This document shows positions 10,852-20,424 of a stretch of 64,000 nucleotides of DNA, in pieces. Positions within the stretch are counted from its first letter, which is position 1, and each line of letters starts with the position of its first letter. The DNA comes from Agrostemma githago (lineage: Eukaryota; Streptophyta; Magnoliopsida; Caryophyllales; Caryophyllaceae): the NCBI GenBank assembly GCA_958450325.1, contig OY288243.1, positions 65,208,606-65,272,605 on the forward strand, in the 5' to 3' direction. Made by a program: the position numbers and the translations under genes. The notes beneath the pieces were generated by a model, which was not told the DNA's origin, ran no database searches, and worked only from the letters and a program-made list of their open reading frames with translations.

Positions 10852-12638
10852 TTCGTTAATATATGTATTTATATCTTTAAATGGAAAATTAGTACGAGAT
10901 ATGATCAAATAAATATGGTTATTAGTTAAACATTGTCTGAAAGTTTCATTAATTACATTTTTATGGTAAATTGAACATAATAATATAGCCTCTACCACAG
11001 AGTTTTTTTTCAGTGTAGTGTCGTTGTTGAAGACATGCATATTATTTTACATTATTTGATTAATTATGCTTTTCGTTGATTACAATGTTGATTAACAATC
11101 AGATATATGTACTATACTATTTTATCGCATTAACCTAACTTTGTATCCCGTTTGGAAAAAAAAATTGAAATTTAGTTTAAATTAACCAAAGTGTTATGTT
11201 AATCTCTCTTATTTTGACTACACATATAATCATCTTCGGAATTCTATAGATAGAATAACATATCCTACAAACTTCAATTAAATAAATGAGATATTTTTCA
11301 TGTTGACCTATAATAATGATTGGAACGAGTTGAATGAAATGTTTACAAAAACTTAAAACTCATATATATATTATTTAAAATATATGTAAACATCGTATGT
11401 ATCATGTGATTTAGTATTCCTTAAATTTCTGTTGACGAACATTGGTCGTATTTAAAGTTAAAAAAAATATTACTTAAGAATAGTCATTACATCAAAATGA
11501 TTATGACTGAAATTGTAAAATTTTAAAAGCATCAAGTTATTTTCTTTCCATAAATATTAATATAAATAGTATCAATACTAAAAGGAGTGAAAAAATTAAA
11601 AAAATAAATTATTTTTGTAAAAAGCGAAAAACTACATCCTATTGTCAATAATATATAACAAGTACGTACATACATCCATGTACATTGTTAAGATTTTCTT
11701 TCATCTTATCATTATTCGAACACTCACTATATTTCTGACATTGACAACAAAGCGAATATGTTTAAAAAATCTCGCAAAAATAGATATTTATATTTCTTAA
11801 AGTAAGAGAATCGCTCACGCCATCAGATGTAATTAACAATAAACTATGTAATGATGACTTTTCAAAGATTTTATTTAATATAAATCCACGAACAAAGTTA
11901 TTCAACTTATAGCAATATAATTTACTATTTTGTCAAATAATTAAATTGAAAATGTAGAATATGTGAATTCGAAAGTGGTAATTCGCAATAAAAAGAAAAA
12001 AAAACATACAGCATAAGTAATAATGAAAATAAAATAAAATTGAGTATGTTACAAATTTATATATCTTCTACAAGTTTAGGTTTTTCCTTAACTTTCACAT
12101 GAGTTATTATTGGTTTAGTAAAAAACAAGTGTCTTACAAATTTAAAAATAATCTAGTAAACCGTAGAAATTTAAAACTCTATACTAATTAACGAATAAAA
12201 GACAACGTAAGTAAATTCAAAAATATGAATAACCTCAAATGAACAATATAATTATGTTATTAGAACCAATTCTTTTTGAATTAGTAAATATAAATTAATT
12301 TATGAGAATTTTCGTTTGACATCAATGTTAATGTCGGTTATTTGATTACAAGACTAAATACACTCATGCATATAATTTGGAAAACTTTTTATAGAAAAAA
12401 AATCAATTTTAACAATGAATGATGTAAATTAGCTTTAAATATGTATTAATAATATTGTATGTTAATTTTGAGATACAAATACGTTAAATGTATAGATTCA
12501 AATATAAAAGTGGACGATATGAACAATTGTTCTCCATCACAAGTCACTTTACTTTTGTATTTCTTTTTGTTCCCTGTGTGTGAAACGTACTTGAGATATA
12601 TATCGGAAATTTGAAATAATTTTAACTAAGTTTTTGAT

Positions 12639-13007
12639 ACGTATCCTAGAACAATCAAAATTGCTCTATTACTTGTTGTTTCAGTCCTTGTTATCTCTGA
12701 ACAATGTTTCGCAAATGACTCTGTTGCCGCACCTAGCACCTCGAAGGCGGATGACTTTCAAAAATGTGAAAGGAAGCTAGGTGCAACTTTTGGCGGTGTA
12801 ATATTCGAATATATCTTTAACAACGAAAAACAAGTATCGAAAGATACTTGCAACGCTCTATTAAAGGTCGGAGAGGACTGTCACAAGCTTCTAACACAAG
12901 TGTCTATAGTCGACAAGCGTCTTGGTGAAAAAGAGACAAACGAAGCGTGGCATAAAAACGAAAAAGTATGGGAACTTTGCAAAACATTTGGACATGTTTC
13001 TAATTAG
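12639..13007 (+). pseudogene. Prolamin-like gene copy 4, start codon ATG to ACG
   Basis: Open to its stop at 13005-13007 and almost identical to copies 2 and 3, including the ACG at the start position and Phe before EYIF. The Lys missing in copy 3 is present. Nothing else disrupts the frame. The shared loss places the mutation before the duplications that made copies 2-5. Confidence 0.8.
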
Positions 13008-14791
13008 TTCGTTAATATATGTATTTATATCTTTAAATGGAAAATTAGTACGAGATATGATCAAATAAATATGGTTATTAGTTAAACATTGTCTGAAAGT
13101 TTCATTAATTACATTTTTATGGTAAATTGAACATAATAATATAGCCTCTACCACAGAGTTTTTTTTCAGTGTAGTGTCGTTGTTGAAGACATGCATATTA
13201 TTTTACATTATTTGATTAATTATGCTTTTCGTTGATTACAATGTTGATTAACAATCAGATATATGTACTATACTATTTTATCGCATTAACCTAACTTTGT
13301 ATCCCGTTTGGAAAAAAAAATTGAAATTTAGTTTAAATTAACCAAAGTGTTATGTTAATCTCTCTTATTTTGACTACACATATAATCATCTTCGGAATTC
13401 TATAGATAGAATAACATATCCTACAAACTTCAATTAAATAAATGAGATATTTTTCATGTTGACCTATAATAATGATTGGAACGAGTTGAATGAAATGTTT
13501 ACAAAAACTTAAAACTCATATATATATTATTTAAAATATATGTAAACATCGTATGTATCATGTGATTTAGTATTCCTTAAATTTCTGTTGACGAACATTG
13601 GTCATATTTAAAGTTAAAAAAAATATTACTTAAGAATAGTCATTACATCAAAATGATTATGACTGAAATTGTAAAATTTTAAAAGCATCAAGTTATTTTC
13701 TTTCCATAAATATTAATATAAATAGTATCAATACTAAAAGGAGTGAAAAAATTAAAAAAATAAATTATTTTTGTAAAAAGCGAAAAACTACATCCTATTG
13801 TCAATAATATATAACAAGTACGTACATACATCCATGTACATTGTTAAGATTTTCTTTCATCTTATCATTATTCGAACACTCACTATATTTCTGACATTGA
13901 CAACAAAGCGAATATGTTTAAAAAATCTCGCAAAAATAGATATTTATATTTCTTAAAGTAAGAGAATCGCTCACGCCATCAGATGTAATTAACAATAAAC
14001 TATGTAATGTTGACTTTTCAAAGATTTTATTTAATATAAATCCACGAACAAAGTTATTCAACTTATAGCAATATAATTTACTATTTTGTCAAATAATTAA
14101 ATTGAAAATGTAGAATATGTGAATTCGAAAGTGGTAATTCGCAATAAAAAGAAAAAAAAACATACAGCATAAGTAATAATGAAAATAAAATAAAATTGAG
14201 TATGTTACAAATTTATATATCTTCTACAAGTTTAGGTTTTTCCTTAACTTTCACATGAGTTATTATTGGTTTAGTAAAAACAAGTGTCTTACAAATTTAA
14301 AAATAATCTAGTAAACCGTAGAAATTTAAAACTCTATACTAATTAACGAATAAAAGACAACGTACGTAAACTCAAAAATATGAATAACCTCAAATGAACA
14401 ATATAATTATGTTATTAGAACCAATTCTTTTTGAATTAGTAAATATAAATTAATTTATGAGGATTTTCGTTTGACATCAATGTTAATGTCGGTTATTTGA
14501 TTACAAGATTAAATACACTCAGGCATATAATTTGGAAAAAAATTTATAGAAAAAAAATCAATTTTAACAATGAATGATGTAAATTAGCTTTAAATATGTA
14601 TTAATAATATTGTATGTTAATTTTGAGATACAAATTCGTTAAATGTATAGATTCAAATATAAAACTGGACGATATGAACAATTGTTCTCCATCACAAGTC
14701 ACTTTACTTTTGTATTTCTTTTTGTTCCCTGTGTGAAACGTACTTGAGATATATATCGGAAATTTGAAATAATTTTAACTAAGTTTTTGAT

Positions 14792-14967
14792 ACGTATCCT
14801 AGAACAATCAAAATTGCTCAATTACTTGTTGTTTCAGTCCTTGTTATCTCTGAACAATGTTTCGCAAATGACTCTGTTGCCGCACCTAGCACCTCGAAGG
14901 CGGACGACTTTCAAAAATGTGAAAGGAAGCTAGGTGCAACTTTTGGCGGTGTAATATCCGAATATAT
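14792..14967 (+). pseudogene. Prolamin-like gene copy 5, truncated by the Athila-like element
   Basis: Starts with the same ACG and runs in frame for 58 codons to EYI, where the element's LTR (TGATAAG...) begins at 14968. It has a private Leu-to-Gln change in the signal peptide (KIAQLLVV) but keeps Ser before EYI as in the intact copies. Its 3' part is not found on the other side of the insertion, where the array resumes about 360 bp further into the unit. Confidence 0.85.
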
Positions 14968-15328
14968 TGATAAGTGTAGTTTGTAGTGCCTATTTCGTAG
15001 TGTTTTGGTCCCATATTCCTTGTGGAATCGCTCCTTGGGAGCGATTTATGGGCTACTTATGCTTCCTCTAGCTCGTTTCAGGTTCCCGAGACCATTCATG
15101 AAGAGTTGGAATGATTCCGACTCAATACATACACTTTTCGGAGCCAACGAAGCGGAGGAACGTTAACTCGATGCCTTGGATTCGACCCCGAGACCTTGGG
15201 ACCCAATCCCGAGCCTCTGAGACCCGATCCCGAGTCCCGAGAATCGATGAGAAGTCCATGTGAAGCAAGGAGGAACCAAAAGGATCATATTGGAGGCCTA
15301 CAAGACTCATCCCCGACGGGTATGACCT

Positions 15329-15455
15329 CATCCCGTCCGGGATAAAGTGCACATTTGAAGAGGCCACTGACAGGCCGTCCCGGTCGGGACCAACCCGTCC
15401 CGGTCGGGATGACAGGCCGTCCCGGTCGGGATGATCCCGTCCCGGTCGGGACCAA
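15329..15455. repeat. Cluster of GC-rich quasi-palindromes in the Athila LTR
   Basis: CATCCCGTCCGGGAT at 15329 is followed from 15374 by four copies of TCCCGGTCGGGA separated by 5-11 bp. Each can form a short hairpin (TCCCG...CGGGA). The reverse-complement form is reiterated in the element's internal region at 20386-20424 and 42806-42930. Confidence 0.85.
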
Positions 15456-15505
15456 GCACCAGTAGCCGCAACTCTTTAATTCATCCCCCCTTACTCTTGT
15501 AACCT

Positions 15506-15513
15506 TATAAATA
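15506..15513 (+). promoter_or_regulatory. TATA box of the Athila-like 5' LTR
   Basis: TATAAATA follows a pyrimidine-rich stretch; transcription would start about 30 bp later and run through R-U5 to the PBS at 16657. The corresponding part of the 3' LTR is deleted. Confidence 0.6.
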
Positions 15514-16160
15514 CTTCCCTCTTGTATTGTTTATGTATCTTACCTTACCCTAGACTATCTTAACCCTCTCTACAAGATATAAACCCTAGATTTAGTTCTC
15601 CTCTCATTAGTTTAATCATCCTTTAATCTTTAGTTAATCTTAGTTAATTAGTCTTGTAATTAAGAAGATTCTTGAAGACTCATCCAAGATTGACAACCTT
15701 GGGGTTTTATTTGGGTTTCTTGTTAATTCAAGTTCTCATCTTTTTCATCCTATTGTAGTGGGTATAATTTCTCTTCTCTTAATCTTTGTTTTATCATCAA
15801 ATTTTAATCATTGATTATTGTTTATTGTTCTTGATTGTTCACCATGAATGTTTTGATGTTTATGATGTTGTTTTCTCTTTTCATTGTTGTAGTTAGTTTG
15901 AATATGTGTGAGTAGTCTCCTTGTGGGTTAGTAGGGGGATTAAGAGTAGAATATGGGTGATTAGGGTTTGATTAGGGGTAAAGGGTGAATCTTTGTTGTT
16001 AGTCACATACTTGGCACACTATGTGTTTGTTGAAATGCTTGTTTGAGTTGTAGTGGCCATGCTTCTCATGCTAGTCTTCCTCTACTCATTGTTTGTCTAG
16101 TATGTGGTCATTTTGAGGATAGTGTTAAGGATAGTCGTAGTCACGAGAGTGCGGACTAGG

Positions 16161-16262
16161 GTCTAAGTAGCGAGAGCCCGGACCTACCTCGACATCGGTC
16201 TAAGTAGCGAGAGCCCGGACCTACCTCGACATCGGTTTAAGTAGCGAGAGCCCGGACCGATT
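16161..16262 (+). repeat. Three 37-bp tandem repeats in the LTR
   Basis: GTCTAAGTAGCGAGAGCCCG begins at 16161 and 16198, and a GTTTAAG variant at 16235. The first two copies continue CCTACCTCGACATC; the third diverges after CCGGACC. Confidence 0.9.
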
Positions 16263-16656
16263 CTAGCAATTAGGAGACACCTACACCCTTGACCACCCAA
16301 GTCACCCTACTACACTTATGAACCTGACCTAACCCACTTCTTCTTCATATTTGATTCCACTTATTAGTTAGTCATCGGTTCGTCTAATTTGCTTGCTAGT
16401 TTGATCTTAGTTATTCCGTTTTAGCATCATTTTAGTCTAATCATTGTTAGTCCATTTCCTTCTTCTCCTCTCATCGTAATTCATCAATTAGTAGCTCTTT
16501 GTGTTTGTTGTGACTTAGCCTCGTTTTAGGCCGACCTAGTCTAAACCTTGCGACATCGTCTCCGTGGATACGATCCGGACTTACCCTAACTACCGTTAGG
16601 TGCTAGTTGGTTATTATTTGATCGGCGGGATCCACGACAAATCCCAACCATCAATT

Positions 16657-16674
16657 TGGCGCCGTTGCCGGGGA
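16657..16674 (+). other. Primer binding site, tRNA-Asp type
   Basis: TGGCGCCGTTGCCGGGGA lies three bases after the LTR end. It is the common PBS of Athila and many Tat elements, complementary to the 3' end of tRNA-Asp. Confidence 0.85.
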
Positions 16675-16891
16675 CGGTGCATTGTTTAGACTTAGTTTGC
16701 TTATAGCTAGACTTAGTTACCCTTCTTTGTGCTCTTCTATCATCTCTTGTGCATATTCTCTAGATTTTTCTTGTTTCATTAGTTTTATTTCTCCTTCTTT
16801 TCTCTTTGTCTTTCGATTGTGCTTGTTTATTGTCGTTACCTAGTGCCCACAAAGCACTAGGTGTTCTCACGTTTGTTCTAGTGTGTACTGT

Positions 16892-16951
16892 ATGCCTAGG
16901 CGGAGAGGCGACTTCTTTCTCTTTAATCCAGAGCCGGAAAGACTTTTTTGA
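16892..16951 (+). pseudogene. N-terminal part of Athila-like gag, cut by an in-frame TGA
   Basis: ATG at 16892 begins MPRRRGDFFLFNPEPERLF and meets TGA at 16949-16951. The same frame then continues without a break to the ATG at 17165 (91 codons from 16892), through a Gln/Ser/Pro-rich stretch. The likely ancestral codon is CGA, so this looks like a C-to-T change at a CpG. The full gag therefore probably began here, not at 17165. Confidence 0.65.
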
Positions 16952-17164
16952 GCCTTTCACCAACGGACGATTAACCGGGTTAGGATCTCTCAACCAAGTG
17001 CAAGCAATACTCATCAAGAGCAAGCTCAAGGAAACGATTTTGAGGAAGCATCTCGAGAGACGGCCGAAGGAAATTTCACCAATCCCTTTGGATATTCTAG
17101 TCCTAGTTCCCCCTCTACATCTACTTCAACTCCGTCTTCACCACCATCTCCCTTACATCCAATA

Positions 17165-19174
17165 ATGCCGAAGTTTTCATCCCACTCTACATTTACGGAA
17201 GACGTCTTGCCGGGACCGAATGCTCTACCGGCCGCTTATGCCGGAAATTTTGTTGCCAAGACTCACTTCATCCAACTTGTGGAGAGGAACCAATTTAGTG
17301 GTTTGCCTACCGAAGACCCGCACCAACACATGGAGATTTTCTCCGATTATTCTGACGCTATTTCTCAAACTGGAGTTACTCAAGATCAAATCCGTTGGGT
17401 ATTATTCCCATTCTCATTGATTGGAAAAGCGAAGCAATGGATCAAGGGTCTCGATAGGGCAACCATGGGCATTGATACTTGGAAGAAACTTGCATTGGCG
17501 TTCTACCAAAAGTTCTACCCTCCGGAGAAGACTAATTTGCTAAGGGCCTCCATCACCGGTTTCCAACAACGGGATGAAGAGAGCCTTTATGAGGCTTGGG
17601 AGAGGTTTAAATCTTCGGTTAGATCGTGCCCCCACCATGGACTTTCACAATGGTTCTTAGTCCAACAATTTTGGAACGGTCTTTATGAGGACTCAAGAAC
17701 TATACTCAACATGGGCTCCAATGGTAGGTTCACCGAGGTCGATGATGACCAAACATGGGCAAGAATCGAGGAGATGGCGGTTCATAATTCTCAATATTCA
17801 AGGCCTAGGAAGGCAAATCGGGGAGGTAGGCACGAGGTTGATGCTATTACTCAATTAAGCATTGACCTTGGAGCTCAATTGAAGACACACATGGTGACCA
17901 TTGACAAGAAGCTCCAAGGCCACCTCACTCAAGTTCAAAGCATTAGTTCCCCCAATCAACACTCAATTCAAGAAGTGAATGCTTTGGGATTTGCACCTCC
18001 TTTGCCTTATTATGGGATGTGTGACACTTATGGAGTCGTTGGTCATGATCCTATGCATTGTCAAGGGAGTATTGAGCAAGTGAATGCCTTTCAAGCGTTC
18101 AAGCAAGGTGCTTCCTATTCCAATCAATACCAAGCTTCCAATCAAGTCCCTCAACAACAAGCTATGCAACCTCGTCCCGATGTTCCACCTCCCTTAAGGG
18201 ACAACAATCAAGGCTATCAAGGTTATGTGGGTAATTCAAGACCCTTCAACAATTTCAAGCAAAATAACCAAGGTACCTTCCACAACAACAACCAAGGGTT
18301 CCAACAAGGGAACTTCAATCAAGGTGGTTTCCAAGGAAACCAAAACTTCCAAGGACAACAAAATTACAACCATGGCAATAATCAAGGACATTCTCATGGG
18401 TTCCAAGGGAACCGTCAACAACAAGCAACTCAAGCTAACCGTCAAGAAAGCAAGCCTAGGAGCCGGTTTCCTATTCATGATTACGGTGCTCCATTAGCCC
18501 TCACCGATACTCCGCACAATTCACAATCTCCAACTCGTGACTTCGACGTTCAAAAATCCTTGTTGGAGATGCAAAGGGGTCAAATGGAGATGTCAAAGAA
18601 TCAACAAGAGTTCTATGCTTATATTCAAAAGGACAACATGGCGAGAGATGCTCATACGAAGATGCTTGAGACCCGAATAGCTCAACTTGCTTCGGGTAGC
18701 TCTTCAAGGCAACCGGGGCAATTACCTCCTCAAGGTGAAACACCGAAATTTGAGCATGTGAATGCTATTACCACTAGGAGAGGTACATCTTATAACCCTC
18801 CCCCACCCCGAAATGAGCAAGAGCCAACAAGAGAAGCTATGTCTCCAATACAAGAAGACCAAAGCTTGGGAAATCCAATAGAGGAGCAAGTCTTATGGGA
18901 GATTGAGAAACCCCTAGAAGACAAGCTTCCCCCACTTCAAGGAAAAGACAAGGGCAAAAGGAAAGTGTCATTTGAGGAGTCTACCCCGATTGAGCCAAAT
19001 AAGTTCCATATCAAGTTGCCTTTCCCAACAAGGCAAATGAAGACCAAGGTAGATTCTCAATATGAAAAGTTCCTTGACATTGTGAAGAAATTGGATGTTA
19101 GTGTCCCATTCACCGAGCTACTTACCCAAATCCCGGCATATGGAAAATTTATGAAAGAAATCTTGGCTAGGTAG
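17165..19174 (+). CDS. gag: Athila-like retrotransposon Gag (capsid/nucleocapsid)
   Basis: 669 codons from an internal ATG, in frame with the earlier probable start at 16892. Residues 30-215 are the gag capsid-type domain (WVLFPFSLIGKAKQWIKGL, LYEAWERFKSSVRSCPHHGL, VQQFWNGL). A lone zinc knuckle at 286-299 reads CDTYGVVGHDPMHC: the expected second Cys is Tyr, so metal binding is probably lost. Residues 310-425 are rich in Gln, Asn and Gly. The tail has the Athila signature VNAITTRRG. It assembles virus-like particles and binds RNA in the cytoplasm. TAG at 19172-19174 separates it from the protease, which continues in the same frame after 38 nt without a better start, so this was one gag-protease frame. 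Confidence 0.85.
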   Translation: MPKFSSHSTFTEDVLPGPNALPAAYAGNFVAKTHFIQLVERNQFSGLPTEDPHQHMEIFSDYSDAISQTGVTQDQIRWVLFPFSLIGKAKQWIKGLDRATMGIDTWKKLALAFYQKFYPPEKTNLLRASITGFQQRDEESLYEAWERFKSSVRSCPHHGLSQWFLVQQFWNGLYEDSRTILNMGSNGRFTEVDDDQTWARIEEMAVHNSQYSRPRKANRGGRHEVDAITQLSIDLGAQLKTHMVTIDKKLQGHLTQVQSISSPNQHSIQEVNALGFAPPLPYYGMCDTYGVVGHDPMHCQGSIEQVNAFQAFKQGASYSNQYQASNQVPQQQAMQPRPDVPPPLRDNNQGYQGYVGNSRPFNNFKQNNQGTFHNNNQGFQQGNFNQGGFQGNQNFQGQQNYNHGNNQGHSHGFQGNRQQQATQANRQESKPRSRFPIHDYGAPLALTDTPHNSQSPTRDFDVQKSLLEMQRGQMEMSKNQQEFYAYIQKDNMARDAHTKMLETRIAQLASGSSSRQPGQLPPQGETPKFEHVNAITTRRGTSYNPPPPRNEQEPTREAMSPIQEDQSLGNPIEEQVLWEIEKPLEDKLPPLQGKDKGKRKVSFEESTPIEPNKFHIKLPFPTRQMKTKVDSQYEKFLDIVKKLDVSVPFTELLTQIPAYGKFMKEILAR

Positions 19175-19213
19175 AGATCCATCGACAAGGAAGAGACCAT
19201 TGCGTTCACAAGG

Positions 19214-20074
19214 GTGGTGAGCGAGCTCATTCAAGGTTCTACGCTTCCAAAGTTGAAGGATCCGGGTAGATTCTCGATCCCTTGCACCATAGGCCACTAC
19301 AAGATCGAAAGAGCATTATGTGATTTGGGTGCAAGTGTGAGCATCATTCCTTATTCCATTTGTTGCCGACTTGGGATGAAAGAGCTTAAAAGTACTTCTA
19401 TTACACTCCAAATGGCCGATAGTTCATTCAACCGACCATTGGGGATGCTAGAGGATGTGCCGGTGAGAATCGGGAAGTTTTTCATTCCGGTCGATTTCAT
19501 CGTACTCGATATGCGGGAAGATGCTATCACTCCCATTATCCTTGGGCGCCCATTTCTACACACCGCCGGTGCTATGATCGATGTGAAGAATGGTAGGATC
19601 ACCTTCGAGCTATGCGAAGAGAAGCCAGAGTTTGACCTTCAAGGCAACACTTCGCCTACAAATGATGAATCTTGCAAAATGATCCAAGCCACGAAAGACA
19701 TCGATCTAGGGGTTGAGTCGGGACAAAGCTTGAAAAAGAACTCTTGTGAACTTGAGGATGATGACTCCGAGGTTGGAGAGGATGAGTGCCCACATCATGG
19801 GCTTGATGACAAGTTGAAAAGCAAGAAGGAAGATGAGCCTCCCTTGGGGCCACATGAGGACCGGTGGACGTTTGGGTATATCCCGAAGGATCAAAAGTAT
19901 AAGTTCAAGCCTTTGAACTTACAAGATCGGGATGCCCTGGGAACGTCAAGACAAGGTCATGAAGAGCCTTGGTATTTGGATGCTTATACTACTAGCTTGA
20001 TTGAAGACTTTGCTAGGGCCTTCGACTTGTTTCTTCGTGCCCTTAATGGAGATGGAACTAGTTTTTGTTGTTGA
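19214..20074 (+). CDS. Athila-like retroviral-type aspartic protease, last product of the element
   Basis: Same frame as gag, beyond the TAG; the frame is open from 19175. Protease core: catalytic DLGASVS (Asp about 37), a middle strand FFIPVDFIVLD, and the C-terminal ILGRPFL flap-side motif. It would cleave the Gag polyprotein. The product ends at 20074 after an acidic linker, with no reverse transcriptase following: 20075-20424 is non-coding, and beyond the inserted X element (from 42795) it is still non-coding. Downstream residues differ from the usual Athila link to RT, so pol loss is probably an old property of this subfamily and not caused by the insertion. Confidence 0.8.
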   Translation: MVSELIQGSTLPKLKDPGRFSIPCTIGHYKIERALCDLGASVSIIPYSICCRLGMKELKSTSITLQMADSSFNRPLGMLEDVPVRIGKFFIPVDFIVLDMREDAITPIILGRPFLHTAGAMIDVKNGRITFELCEEKPEFDLQGNTSPTNDESCKMIQATKDIDLGVESGQSLKKNSCELEDDDSEVGEDECPHHGLDDKLKSKKEDEPPLGPHEDRWTFGYIPKDQKYKFKPLNLQDRDALGTSRQGHEEPWYLDAYTTSLIEDFARAFDLFLRALNGDGTSFCC

Positions 20075-20424
20075 AAAAGATTGAAGAATGCACCACCTTG
20101 GTTTGACGGAGTTCCACAAGAACCGTCTCTTTGTATATATCTCTTTCTCTTGTAGTTTGTTTGGTGTTGTGAATTTCTTGATTATTTGGATTATTGATGA
20201 GCGTTGTGAGGGAGGGAATTTGATGTGTGTTTGAGTTTATTGTGATAGGTGTGAAGTGAAAGTGATTCCTAGGGAGGAGTGGTCATTGAGCTCGGATCGT
20301 GTGAAGGGGAGTCGGTTTTTGAAGCTTGGAACGAGCTTTTGGGAGCTATAGAGGGTTAGGAGACTCTTCCCGGCCTAGAAAAGGTCATCCCGTCCGGGAT
20401 GGAAGAGGGCATCCCGACCGGGAA
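20075..20424 (+). other. Athila non-coding internal region left of the X insertion
   Basis: No ORF. It ends with two quasi-palindromes, CATCCCGTCCGGGAT (20386) and CATCCCGACCGGGAA (20410); element X is inserted directly after the second, duplicating GGGAA. Confidence 0.7.

Larger units (their letters stand above)
5205..14967 (+). repeat. Tandem array of 2.16-kb prolamin-like gene units (left block, units 1-5)
   Basis: Units start at 5205, 7373, 9534, 11688 and 13844 (anchor TTAAGATTTTCTTT); periods are 2154-2164 bp. Each unit holds about 0.8-1.1 kb upstream AT-rich DNA, a TATA box, one 122-codon gene or gene relic, and about 0.85 kb downstream DNA. Identity extends over the whole unit, so this is segmental tandem duplication. 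Unit 1 shares variants with the right-hand unit 7 (CTATACTTCTG, TTCGAAGAT, TAATCTTATC), while units 2-5 share others (CTATATTTCTG, TTCAAAGAT, TCATCTTATC). Unit 5 is cut at 14967 by the Athila-like element. Confidence 0.95.
14968..16653 (+). repeat. 5' LTR of the Athila-like element
   Basis: Starts TGATAAGTGTAG exactly where gene copy 5 breaks off and ends CAACCATCA before the PBS; 1686 bp. The first 428 bp recur at 46113-46540 with few differences. It contains a TATA box at 15506-15513, a cluster of TCCCGGTCGGGA motifs (15329-15455) and three 37-bp repeats (from 16161). Confidence 0.9.

Noticed and set aside
16806..17165. 119-codon ORF before gag
   Set aside because: Out of frame with the in-frame gag extension from 16892, which has the expected MPRRR start and leads directly into gag.
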